Positions 54,650 through 64,000 of a stretch of 64,000 bases of DNA are shown piece by piece. The notes beneath the pieces were generated by a model. That model was given only the letters and a program-made list of their open reading frames with translations, searched no databases and was not told the DNA's origin. The stretch comes from Chiayiivirga sp. (GTDB lineage: Bacteria; Pseudomonadota; Gammaproteobacteria; Xanthomonadales; Xanthomonadaceae), in NCBI GenBank assembly GCA_022647565.1, contig JALCLA010000002.1, positions 434,001-498,000 of the forward strand. The letters run 5' to 3'. Positions within the stretch are counted from its first letter, which is position 1. Each line of letters begins with the position of its first letter. Both the position numbers and the translations under genes were made by a program.

Positions 54650-55915
54650 TCACGCCGCTCGTCCCTTGATCGGCACAACCTTGCTCTGCTCGCATGCTTC
54701 CAGTTCCGCCAGCAAATCAGCCCAGGCTTGCAGCGCCGCCTTGCGTTCCTCGAAGTAGTCGTGGCGGTTGTAGATCCCGACCACGCCCTTGATCTTGTGG
54801 TTCAGGCAGCGCTCGGCGACGTGCGGCGCGACACCCAAGGACTCCAAATGCGTGCGAGCCGTACGGCGCAGGTCGTGCGGTGTGAAGCGTTCGCAGTCGC
54901 CCATTAGCGGCCGGATGTAGACCGCCATCGCGGCGTTGATCGTACCTTCGCTGATGTGCGGGATCATGCGGTTCTCCATCTTACGCGCCGGCAGCAGCCA
55001 CTTACTGGCGCCGGCCAGTCGCACCAGTTCGCGCAGGATGTCCACGGCTTGGGCTGGTAGCGGGATGTCGATCGCGCTGCCGGTCTTGGTGCGCTCGGCC
55101 GGCAGGTGCCACACCGATTCGTCGAGGTCGAATTCCTCGATGCGCGCGCCGATCAGTTCCGCCTTGCGCACGGCCAGCATCAGCAGCAGCTTCACGGTGA
55201 GCGTGTTCTCGTGCGCCCAACCCTTGGCCGTCTTCATCTTGGTCAGCAGCGTCGTAAGTTCGGCGCGAGTCAGCCAACGCTTACGCGCCTTCTCTTCGCC
55301 GCCCGCGTCCGACGGGTCGAAGACGGCGGCCGGGTTCGTCCCGACCATCTCGCGCTTCACCGCGTAGTCGAACATGCGCTTGGTCCAGCGCAGCACGTCG
55401 GTCGCCATCGTGGGCGCGCCGCGCCCGACGATGCCCTTGAGCATTGCGTCGATATGCGCGGGGCGGACCTCGCCAAGGGCCAGCTTGCCGATACTGGGCT
55501 TGATGTCCCGTTCGATCCGGCTGCGGACGATGTTGGGATGCTTCCACCGCCCGAGGATGCGCGCGCCGAAATATTCGTCGGCCAAGGCACCGACTGTGAC
55601 GACAGCCCGTTCAGCCACGATGCGGGCCACGGCGTCGCGCTTGCGATCCTGCTTCTCGGCGCTGGGGTCATACCCCAGGGCCACCCTCGCCCGCATTTCC
55701 TTCGCCACCCGGCGCGCGTCGGCCAGCGACAGGGTCCGATAGCTGCCCAAGTCGAGAACACGCGCACGACCGGCCACGCGGTAGCGGAACAGCCAGCGCG
55801 GAACGGCGTCGGCCTTGCGGAATCGCAGGGTGAGTCCATCGCCGTCGCCGCGGCCCTCGAATCGCTCGTCGACCTTGATCCAGGCTCGGATCGCTACGTC
55901 GGTCAGCTTTCCCAT
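54650..55915 (-). CDS. int: Tyrosine recombinase (integrase), P4/DUF4102 type
   Basis: 421 residues. The N-terminal arm-binding domain starts at GKLTDVAIRAWIKVDERFEG, followed by the core-binding domain. The catalytic domain has the Arg in LAVRKAELIGARIEEF, HDLRRTARTHLESLGV, and the C-terminal LNHKIKGVVGIYNRHDYFEE with the Tyr nucleophile. It integrates and excises the element. ATG at 55915 fits family starts; an ATG at 55969 lies in the flanking repeats. The gene faces left, as do its accessory genes. Confidence 0.94.
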   Translation of the reverse strand: MGKLTDVAIRAWIKVDERFEGRGDGDGLTLRFRKADAVPRWLFRYRVAGRARVLDLGSYRTLSLADARRVAKEMRARVALGYDPSAEKQDRKRDAVARIVAERAVVTVGALADEYFGARILGRWKHPNIVRSRIERDIKPSIGKLALGEVRPAHIDAMLKGIVGRGAPTMATDVLRWTKRMFDYAVKREMVGTNPAAVFDPSDAGGEEKARKRWLTRAELTTLLTKMKTAKGWAHENTLTVKLLLMLAVRKAELIGARIEEFDLDESVWHLPAERTKTGSAIDIPLPAQAVDILRELVRLAGASKWLLPARKMENRMIPHISEGTINAAMAVYIRPLMGDCERFTPHDLRRTARTHLESLGVAPHVAERCLNHKIKGVVGIYNRHDYFEERKAALQAWADLLAELEACEQSKVVPIKGRAA

Positions 55916-55951
55916 GCGCTGCACCCGGTTGTACCCAAGGAATGCCGTCAT

Positions 55952-55981
55952 TGTACCCATTGGGTACACAGCATGGGTACA
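55952..55981. repeat. GGGTACA repeats beside the integrase
   Basis: TGTACCCA and TGGGTACA form a 17-bp palindrome (55952-55968), followed by ATGGGTACA at 55973-55981. Related direct copies lie at the other element end. Probably recombinase arm sites or int autoregulation sites. Confidence 0.55.
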
Positions 55982-56029
55982 GACAAAACCCGAGATTGGG
56001 TGACACCAACTGCGACTGCCTGAGACAAT

Positions 56030-56054
56030 AAAGCCCGCGTTTCTGCGGGCTTTT
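56030..56054 (-). terminator. Terminator downstream of yicC
   Basis: AAGCCCGC at 56031-56038 pairs with GCGGGCTT at 56045-56052 around GTTTCT; T-runs flank both sides, so it may work in both directions. It lies about 50 bp from the yicC stop. The outer arms TGCCTGAGAC/GTCTCAGGCA (about 56018 and 56080) form a larger inverted repeat. Confidence 0.75.
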
Positions 56055-56101
56055 CAGGCTACCTCGGGGGCGGATAGCGTCTCAGGCAATCCCACACAGT
56101 C

Positions 56102-56965
56102 TCATTCGAGGTTCTGAACCTGCTCGCGCAGCTGTTCGATCAACACTTTCAACTCCACCGCCGCCTTGCTGGTGCGCGCATCGACTGACTTGGAGCCGAG
56201 CGTGTTGGCCTCGCGGTTGAACTCCTGCATCAGGAAATCAAGGCGCCGGCCGACCGCTTCCTTGAGGCCCAGCACGCGGCGCGCTTCGCTGACATGCGCG
56301 GCAAGGCGATCAAGCTCCTCGTCCACGTCGAGCTTCTGCAGCCAGAGCACCAGCTCCTGTTCGATCCGTCCCGGCTCCAGCGGCGGTTTCAGTTCGCCCA
56401 GCTTCGCGTCGAGCTTGGCTCGAAGCCCGGCACGGATTTCCGGCAACCATTGCTTCACCTGCGCCGCAATCGCTTCGATGCCGTCGAGGCGCTCGCGCAT
56501 CACCGCGGCGAGCTTGGCGCCTTCGCGTTCGCGCGCACGGCCGAATTCGTCGATCGTCTCATCGAGCAGGGCCAGCGCGTTGCGTTGCAACTCGGCCTGA
56601 TCAACCTCGGCAATCTCGACGACGCCCGGGTAGCGCAGCAGTTCGGTGAACTCCACGTGCAGCTTGGGAAAGCGCGCTTCGCAATCCAGCGCCAGATCGG
56701 CGAGCCGCGCGAGCAGAGACTGGTTGACCCGCAAGTCGGACCCGCCCCCGTTGTCGCTGCGAAACCGCAGCGACAGCTCCATCTTGCCGCGCTGCGCCCG
56801 CGCCGCGATGCGTTCGCGCGCGGCCGGTTCGAGCGCGCGCAGCTCGTCCGGGGCGCGCACGCTCAGTTCCAGGTAGCGATGGTTGACCGCGCGCAGCTCG
56901 CAGGCGAGCGTGCCCCAGGGCGTCTTGCGTTCGCCCGAGGCGAAGCCGGTCATGCTGCGGATCAT
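56102..56965 (-). CDS. yicC: YicC family endoribonuclease-like protein
   Basis: 287 residues, beginning MIRSMTGFASGERKTPWGTL and containing ELRAVNHRYLELSVRAPDEL, DEELDRLAAHVSEARRVLG and FLMQEFNREANTLGSK, the signatures of YicC/YloC. The family has RNA endonuclease activity in recent work. The ATG at 56965 is preferred over the longer ORF. It normally heads the gmk-rpoZ-spoT order, here split by the element. Confidence 0.95.
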   Translation of the reverse strand: MIRSMTGFASGERKTPWGTLACELRAVNHRYLELSVRAPDELRALEPAARERIAARAQRGKMELSLRFRSDNGGGSDLRVNQSLLARLADLALDCEARFPKLHVEFTELLRYPGVVEIAEVDQAELQRNALALLDETIDEFGRAREREGAKLAAVMRERLDGIEAIAAQVKQWLPEIRAGLRAKLDAKLGELKPPLEPGRIEQELVLWLQKLDVDEELDRLAAHVSEARRVLGLKEAVGRRLDFLMQEFNREANTLGSKSVDARTSKAAVELKVLIEQLREQVQNLE

Positions 56966-57041
56966 GCGCCGAAACCGTTGTTGCGCGGGTGCGCCGGGAG
57001 GCGAATGGTAAACTGCAGCGCCCCGATTCCCAAACCGGCCC

Positions 57042-57773
57042 ATGACCCCGATCACCCGCCCCAGTGGCCGCGCGCCCGACGAACTGCGCCCGATCCGCAT
57101 CGAGCGACGCTACACCCGGCACGCGGAAGGATCGGTGCTGGTCTGTTTCGGCGACACCCAGGTGTTGTGCACCGCGAGCATCGAGAACAAGGCCCCGGGC
57201 TTCCTGCGTGGCAAGGGCGAAGGCTGGGTCACGGCCGAATACGGCATGTTGCCGCGCGCCACCCACACCCGCACCTCGCGCGAGGCCGCCAGCGGCAAGC
57301 AGGGTGGGCGCACCCTGGAAATCCAGCGCCTGATCGGACGCAGCCTGCGCGCCTGCGTTGATCGCACGGTGCTGGGCGAGCGCACCATCACGCTGGATTG
57401 CGACGTGCTCCAGGCCGACGGCGGTACCCGCACCGCCGCCATCACCGGTGCCTATGTGGCGCTGGTGGATGCGGTGCATTGGCTGCGCAAGCGCGGCGAC
57501 ATCACGAAGGACCCGGTCTTCGGCGCGGTTGCTGCCGTGTCGGTGGGCGTGTTCCGTGGCCAGGCCGTGCTGGACCTGGACTACGCCGAGGATTCGGGCT
57601 GCGACACCGACATGAACGTGGTGATGAACGATGGCGGCGGCTTCATCGAGGTGCAGGGCACCGCCGAAGGCCATGCCTTCCGTCGCGCGGAGCTCGATGG
57701 CCTGCTGGGCCTGGCCGAAACCGGCATCGCGCAGCTGCTCCGCCACCAGCAGGCCGCGCTCGCCAAGGATTGA
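57042..57773 (+). CDS. rph: Ribonuclease PH
   Basis: 243 residues, the family length. [20 protein letters not shown], then [41 protein letters not shown] and the C-terminal [18 protein letters not shown] are canonical. It trims tRNA 3' ends phosphorolytically. A -10-like TAAACT at 57009 lies in the 76-bp divergent gap with yicC. Confidence 0.97.
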   Translation: MTPITRPSGRAPDELRPIRIERRYTRHAEGSVLVCFGDTQVLCTASIENKAPGFLRGKGEGWVTAEYGMLPRATHTRTSREAASGKQGGRTLEIQRLIGRSLRACVDRTVLGERTITLDCDVLQADGGTRTAAITGAYVALVDAVHWLRKRGDITKDPVFGAVAAVSVGVFRGQAVLDLDYAEDSGCDTDMNVVMNDGGGFIEVQGTAEGHAFRRAELDGLLGLAETGIAQLLRHQQAALAKD

Positions 57774-57775
57774 CC

Positions 57776-58390
57776 ATGCCGCGCCTCGTCCTCGCCAGTG
57801 GCAACCCCGGCAAGCTCATCGAGATGCGTGAACTGCTGGATGACGTCGAGGTCCAGACCGTATCGCAAGGCGAACTCGGCATCCCGGATGCGGAGGAAAG
57901 CGGCGCCACCTTCATCGAGAACGCGATCCTCAAGGCGCGCCATGCGGCGCGCGAATCCGGCCTGCCGGCGCTGGGCGAGGATTCTGGCCTGTGCGTGGAC
58001 GCGCTGCAGGGCGCGCCCGGGCTGTATTCGGCCCGCTACGCCGGCGATCCGCGCAACTCCCAAGCCAACATCGACAAGCTGCTCGATGCGCTGCGCGACG
58101 TCGCCGGCGAGCAGCGCAGCGCCCATTTCTATTGCGCCCTGGTGCTGATGCGCCACGCCGACGACCCCATGCCGCTGATCTGCGAAGGCACCTGGGAAGG
58201 CCGCATCCTCGAAGCACGCCGCGGCCACGGCGGCTTCGGCTATGACGCGGTGTTCTACGACCCCTTGATGGGCCTGTCTGCAGCCGAGATGGACCCCGGC
58301 TCCAAGCACCGCGTCAGCCATCGCGGCCAGGCCCTCATGAAGCTGCGCTGGGCGATGGCGCGCGGGCGGTCTGCCTACGCGCTGCGCTGA
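57776..58390 (+). CDS. rdgB: dITP/XTP pyrophosphatase (RdgB/HAM1)
   Basis: 204 residues. LVLASGNPGKLIEMRELLDD, then DAEESGATFIENAILKARHA, LGEDSGLCVDALQGAPGLYS and GHGGFGYDAVFYDPLMG are the conserved HAM1 motifs; the enzyme removes deaminated purine nucleotides. The ATG at 57776 follows the rph stop by two bases. Confidence 0.96.
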   Translation: MPRLVLASGNPGKLIEMRELLDDVEVQTVSQGELGIPDAEESGATFIENAILKARHAARESGLPALGEDSGLCVDALQGAPGLYSARYAGDPRNSQANIDKLLDALRDVAGEQRSAHFYCALVLMRHADDPMPLICEGTWEGRILEARRGHGGFGYDAVFYDPLMGLSAAEMDPGSKHRVSHRGQALMKLRWAMARGRSAYALR

Positions 58391-58445
58391 GCGCCGGTCC
58401 GGGCCGCGGGCCGCACCGCCACGGCCCGCGCCAGCAACGTGGCGA

Positions 58446-61091
58446 TCAGTCGAAACCCGAGTAGAACATCGAGAATTCGGACTGCGGATTGACCCGCTGG
58501 TAGACATCCTGCACGGCCGGATTCGGATCGCCGCCTTCGAGGTTGGTGGCCTCCGAATCGAACAGCATCATGTTGCCACCGTAGTTCAGGAACGGCCGGG
58601 CGCTGTGGCCGTTGCTCTGCACGCCGACCGTATTGCGCGAGTAGCGCCGCCGCTGCTGGGTCTGCACGTCATAGCTGTAGATGTTGTCGAAAGCGTTGGG
58701 CTCGGGATCGAAGCCCATCAGGTTGTTGGCGCGCGAGATGAATGCGACTCGGCGGCCATCGCCTGAAATCACTGCCTGCGCACTGGGATCCTGATTTGCA
58801 ACCGGGTCGGGCAGTTCCTCGTCGGGCTTGCTCACGCGGGTGAACTTGTTGCAGCAGGTGTCGTAGGTATAGACATCTTCCTTGCCATTGGTGTCGCTGC
58901 CGTCTTCATCCAGCGCCGCGGTCGTGGTGAAGGCGACGGTGCCGCCCGAGTAGCTCATGCTGGGGGCCGTGGTGGTGCCCATGGCCGCCGGCACCATCTG
59001 GTTCGATGCGCCGGACAGCATGTTGTGCAACCACGCCGCGGCACCGAGCGAATACGACACCACGGCGCCGTTGGCGCTGCTCGTGGGCGCGCCGGCGGGC
59101 TGGCCGACGGCGTCCTTGCAGCTGGCACAGATCGGTGGACCGGGGTTGATCGGATCGCCGTTGCCGCCGAACACCGGCTTGATCTGGAACACGTCGGGCG
59201 TCGGATCTTCGGTACCGCCGCCGCCGGTTTCCGGCAATGCGGCCGGGTTCTGGCCTACGAAGGTGATGGCCGATCCATCCGGCGACACCTGCGGCTGGGT
59301 GCCGACGCCATTGGGCATGCCGGTCGACCCGCCCATCTGGAAGGTCGTGCCGGTGATGAGGTTCTGCATGTAGACCGCCCAGCTCACCTGCTTGGAGGTC
59401 GGGTCGTCCGGTCCGGAGCCATCGCCCAAGGGCATCGACCCCGGCAAGCCGACCGGTCCGGTGAACACGATGTAGTTGCCGTTGGCCGATACCGTGGGCT
59501 CGATTCCCGAAGCGATCGGCTCGGCCTTGGTGTGGCGCGTCCAGTTCTTCTCGCTGCAACGCGCATCGCCAGCCTTGGCACCGAGCTGCTTGGCGCACTG
59601 GCGGCGACTCAGCACCATGATCGCGGGCTGGCCATCCGCCTTGGCCACACCGCCGGTGCAGGTGGTCTGGAACACGATCACGCTGCCGTCGGCATTGCTG
59701 GAGGCATCGCGGCTGCCGGTGGCGGTGCAGCCGGTCAGGCCATCGCTCACGCCGCTGACCATGCGTTCCTGCGGCTGTTCGAAGGTCGGGCTGGGATAGA
59801 CGGTCAGCGTCGCGCGCCGATCGTCCTCATTCAGCACCGCGCCGCGCCCGCTGCGGTGCACCGTCGCCCGCATCAAGGCCTGGTCGGTAACCGACCCCGC
59901 GACGCATGCACCACTCAGGGAATCACCGCAGGAGTGGGCGAAGCCCAGGGTGTGGCCCAGTTCATGCGCAATTACCTCGACGCCATCCTGGCCACCACTG
60001 CCATTGAAGTGGCAACCGCTGTTGTCGAACACGTCCTGGGTCACGATCTTGGTGCTCGTGCCACCGATCACCGGGCGGATCGTGTGGTAGGCCGTGCCAT
60101 CGAAGCGCTTCAGCGGCGCCAGTGGCGCAATGGCTTGCGAAAAGGCCAAGGTGCCCGAGACGCAGTTATAACTGCCGGGAATCAAGTCGTCGCCGCGGGT
60201 GAGTGGGTTGCCATCGGCACCGGGGTCGTCCCAGGAGATCACATTGCCGGCATTGTGTTCCGAGGGCTGCACGGTCCCGGCGTAGCCCAGGATGATCAGG
60301 CTGTTGTTGTCACTGGTCCAGGCATTCACTGCGGTCGGTAGGGCGTCGGCCGGGTCGAATGCCGAGGTCCCCGCCGGTCGACCGGTGACGGATCGCCACA
60401 GCACCGGCCCCGCACCCACTGCGTCAAAGTCGAACCAGCGCAGCGGCGCGCCGGTGTTCACCACCCGCGTGAGATTGAACTTCGCATCAACCACCGGCGC
60501 GCCCTTGGCATCGACCGCCCAGTAGGACGCGCCCGAGTCCCGGCCACCGCCGGCGATCCAGGCCTCGAAGCGCGCCGCATCACGCGGCCAACCGAATTCG
60601 CTGCGGTCCTGCTTGCCAAGTGACTCCGCTGAGTCGAGCTCGCGCCGGTAGATCTTGCGCCCGTTGCGATCCTCGCTCTGGACGAACAGGCCGAGCGCGA
60701 GGTCCATCACGGCCAGCTCGCCCTTGGCGGCCTGCGCGTGGAACACCAGCACCCGGTCGCCCACCGCGATCGTCGGCATGCCTTCGACCCGTGTGATGAC
60801 GCGGCCGTCGTTGATGCTGCCCGGGAAGCGCAGCACCGCTTCCCCGAACAAGGGCGTCCCGGCCAGGGCATTTTCGATCTGCACGCGATATCGACGGTGG
60901 CCGATGCCGCCCACCACGATCGGGTCCAGCTCCTCGATCACCTGCGCGGTGAGCGCACCATCCGACTTCGCCAGCAATTCGGCGTCGGTTGGCATGACGT
61001 AGCTGAAGGCCTGCGCCGGCGGCGGCGCCAGGCAAAGTCCAAGCGTGACAGCAGCCACCAGCCCGGTGGCACAACGAGCAAATACGCGCAT
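58446..61091 (-). CDS. Secreted metzincin-like protease with propeller repeats
   Basis: About 881 residues. The signal peptide is FARCATGLVAAVTLGLCLAP. A metzincin zinc site VIAHELGHTLGFAH (HExxHxxGxxH) lies near residue 376. The C-terminal half is built of TolB/WD-like beta-propeller repeats (GNYIVFTGPVGLPG, DGSAITFVGQNPAALP, GDGRRVAFISRANNLMGFD). This suggests an exported protease with a propeller-like binding domain. ATG at 61091 is preferred to the ORF start at 61208. Confidence 0.82.
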   Translation of the reverse strand: MRVFARCATGLVAAVTLGLCLAPPPAQAFSYVMPTDAELLAKSDGALTAQVIEELDPIVVGGIGHRRYRVQIENALAGTPLFGEAVLRFPGSINDGRVITRVEGMPTIAVGDRVLVFHAQAAKGELAVMDLALGLFVQSEDRNGRKIYRRELDSAESLGKQDRSEFGWPRDAARFEAWIAGGGRDSGASYWAVDAKGAPVVDAKFNLTRVVNTGAPLRWFDFDAVGAGPVLWRSVTGRPAGTSAFDPADALPTAVNAWTSDNNSLIILGYAGTVQPSEHNAGNVISWDDPGADGNPLTRGDDLIPGSYNCVSGTLAFSQAIAPLAPLKRFDGTAYHTIRPVIGGTSTKIVTQDVFDNSGCHFNGSGGQDGVEVIAHELGHTLGFAHSCGDSLSGACVAGSVTDQALMRATVHRSGRGAVLNEDDRRATLTVYPSPTFEQPQERMVSGVSDGLTGCTATGSRDASSNADGSVIVFQTTCTGGVAKADGQPAIMVLSRRQCAKQLGAKAGDARCSEKNWTRHTKAEPIASGIEPTVSANGNYIVFTGPVGLPGSMPLGDGSGPDDPTSKQVSWAVYMQNLITGTTFQMGGSTGMPNGVGTQPQVSPDGSAITFVGQNPAALPETGGGGTEDPTPDVFQIKPVFGGNGDPINPGPPICASCKDAVGQPAGAPTSSANGAVVSYSLGAAAWLHNMLSGASNQMVPAAMGTTTAPSMSYSGGTVAFTTTAALDEDGSDTNGKEDVYTYDTCCNKFTRVSKPDEELPDPVANQDPSAQAVISGDGRRVAFISRANNLMGFDPEPNAFDNIYSYDVQTQQRRRYSRNTVGVQSNGHSARPFLNYGGNMMLFDSEATNLEGGDPNPAVQDVYQRVNPQSEFSMFYSGFD

Positions 61092-61257
61092 GGCGATTCT
61101 CCGGCAGTCCCTGATCGACTTACGCGATTCTAGGCCCGTACCGGACAGCCCACCAACCATTTGCCGCCTGTTTTCGCGCGTCCAGCCAGCTTTACCGGCG
61201 CAAATCACGCCAGCATCACGCTTCGCTCACGTCGATTTCACGAACACGGCACGCGTG

Positions 61258-63552
<2,295 letters not shown>

Positions 63553-63655
63553 GGCTCGGCTTGGCGATGCGCGCCGCGATGCGGCGGGCCTCGTATGGTA
63601 GCCGTCCTGTCCGGTCGCGTGGCGACCGGGTGCGCCCAACCCCGGCCGCGCCGGC

Positions 63656-64000
63656 CTACGGCTGCTCGAAACCGTCCGCGAAGATTGCGTCGGGCCGGTA
63701 GCACGCGCTCGGCTGCGGCGTCGCAAGCGCGGTACTGACCACGACGACATGCTCCCCGGCGGCATTGAGCGTGGCGAAGTAGACCCGGCAGGATTGCCCG
63801 TCCTGCACCACGTCCGGCCCGCTGAACAGCCCGTTGGCGGGAATCGGGGCGCCGTCGAGGGTAAAGGCGGCATCGTTCGCGAACACGGGTTGGGCCGCGG
63901 CCCAGGTCAGCCCGTCGTCGTTCGACACCACGCGCCAGAGCTGCCGCTCGGCGCGCGTGCCGTCGGCACGCCGGAACGCGTAATAGGCCGCCAAGCTGCC
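63656..64000 (-). CDS. C-terminal part of a secreted protein with FADGFE-like tail
   Basis: The gene is open at the right edge; about 114 residues remain. Repeats of beta type (RVVSNDDGLTWAAAQPVFAN, SGPDVVQDGQSCRVYFATLN) resemble sialidase/BNR-like blades. It ends PDAIFADGFEQP, a C-terminal tail frequent on exported proteins of Lysobacterales, perhaps a sorting signal. Function is unknown. Confidence 0.6.
   Translation of the reverse strand, partial: GSLAAYYAFRRADGTRAERQLWRVVSNDDGLTWAAAQPVFANDAAFTLDGAPIPANGLFSGPDVVQDGQSCRVYFATLNAAGEHVVVVSTALATPQPSACYRPDAIFADGFEQP

Larger units (their letters stand above)
34520..56101. mobile_element. Integrated phage-satellite-like element between yicC and gmk
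   Basis: A tyrosine recombinase at the right end, AlpA-like regulator, CHC2 primase part, P4-type primase-helicase, SSB and RusA proteins, TerS-like protein and polyvalent proteins define a mobile element. Portal, capsid, tail, lysis and large terminase genes are not seen, so autonomous phage is unlikely and a satellite or degenerate prophage is favoured. It interrupts the normal yicC-gmk-rpoZ-spoT order. Boundaries are approximate: GGGTACA-type repeats at 34595-34615 and 55952-55981 lie near the ends. Confidence 0.75.

Noticed and set aside
55985..56101. tRNA or tmRNA gene as the attachment site
   Set aside because: I looked for a cloverleaf or T-loop at the border and found only a terminator hairpin and a longer inverted repeat.

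Overview
The window is GC-rich, densely coded proteobacterial chromosome. Gene content points to a gammaproteobacterium of the Lysobacterales (Xanthomonadales), perhaps Dokdonella/Rhodanobacteraceae-like. The signs are paired TPR-sulfotransferases, a TonB receptor ending in an aromatic VRYTQNF tail, GTAG-type REP hairpins, the order yicC-gmk-rpoZ-spoT with divergent rph-rdgB, and a protein ending in an IFADGFE-like tail. The taxonomic call is inference.

Layout. 1-5.6 kb: Hsp33 C-terminus, a GAF-GAF-GGDEF-EAL protein, a secreted barrel-like protein and a methyltransferase. 5.6-16.1 kb: a cluster with two TPR-sulfotransferases, two 2-oxoglutarate/Fe(II)-type oxygenases, a membrane glycosyltransferase and a TonB-dependent receptor. 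16.4-19.5 kb: ECF sigma factor, membrane anti-sigma factor, DUF4097 protein and a second methyltransferase. 19.5-26 kb: GTP-type PEP carboxykinase, a TetR regulator and the divergent operon it probably controls (hydrolase, acyl-CoA dehydrogenase, hotdog protein). 26-33.5 kb: a DUF922 protein, an NTT/MFS-like transporter, a GMC oxidoreductase, spoT, rpoZ and gmk. 56.1-64 kb: yicC, rph, rdgB, a secreted metzincin-like protease, malic enzyme and a truncated protein with an FADGFE tail.

An integrated element of about 21 kb (roughly 34.5-56.1 kb) separates yicC from gmk. A tyrosine recombinase sits at the yicC end. A long leftward operon encodes small early proteins, an AlpA-like regulator, a CHC2 primase part, a P4-type primase-helicase, SSB- and RusA-like proteins, three large polyvalent/internal-protein-like ORFs (one with a GGDEF-like domain) and a TerS-like protein. 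No capsid, portal, tail or large terminase gene is visible, so it looks like a phage satellite. Next to the integrase lie an accessory cassette: a HipA-like kinase with a HIRAN protein, a Fic protein with a small upstream partner, a HEPN-domain protein and a ParB-like remnant. Three stacked hairpins ending in a terminator lie in the leader of the operon, where P4 carries its CI immunity RNA.

Sequence quality: at thirteen places removing exactly one base, usually from a run of three to five G or C, rejoins two frames into one plausible protein. The consistent +1 direction suggests read or assembly error more than gene decay. Affected genes are given here as reconstructed spans.
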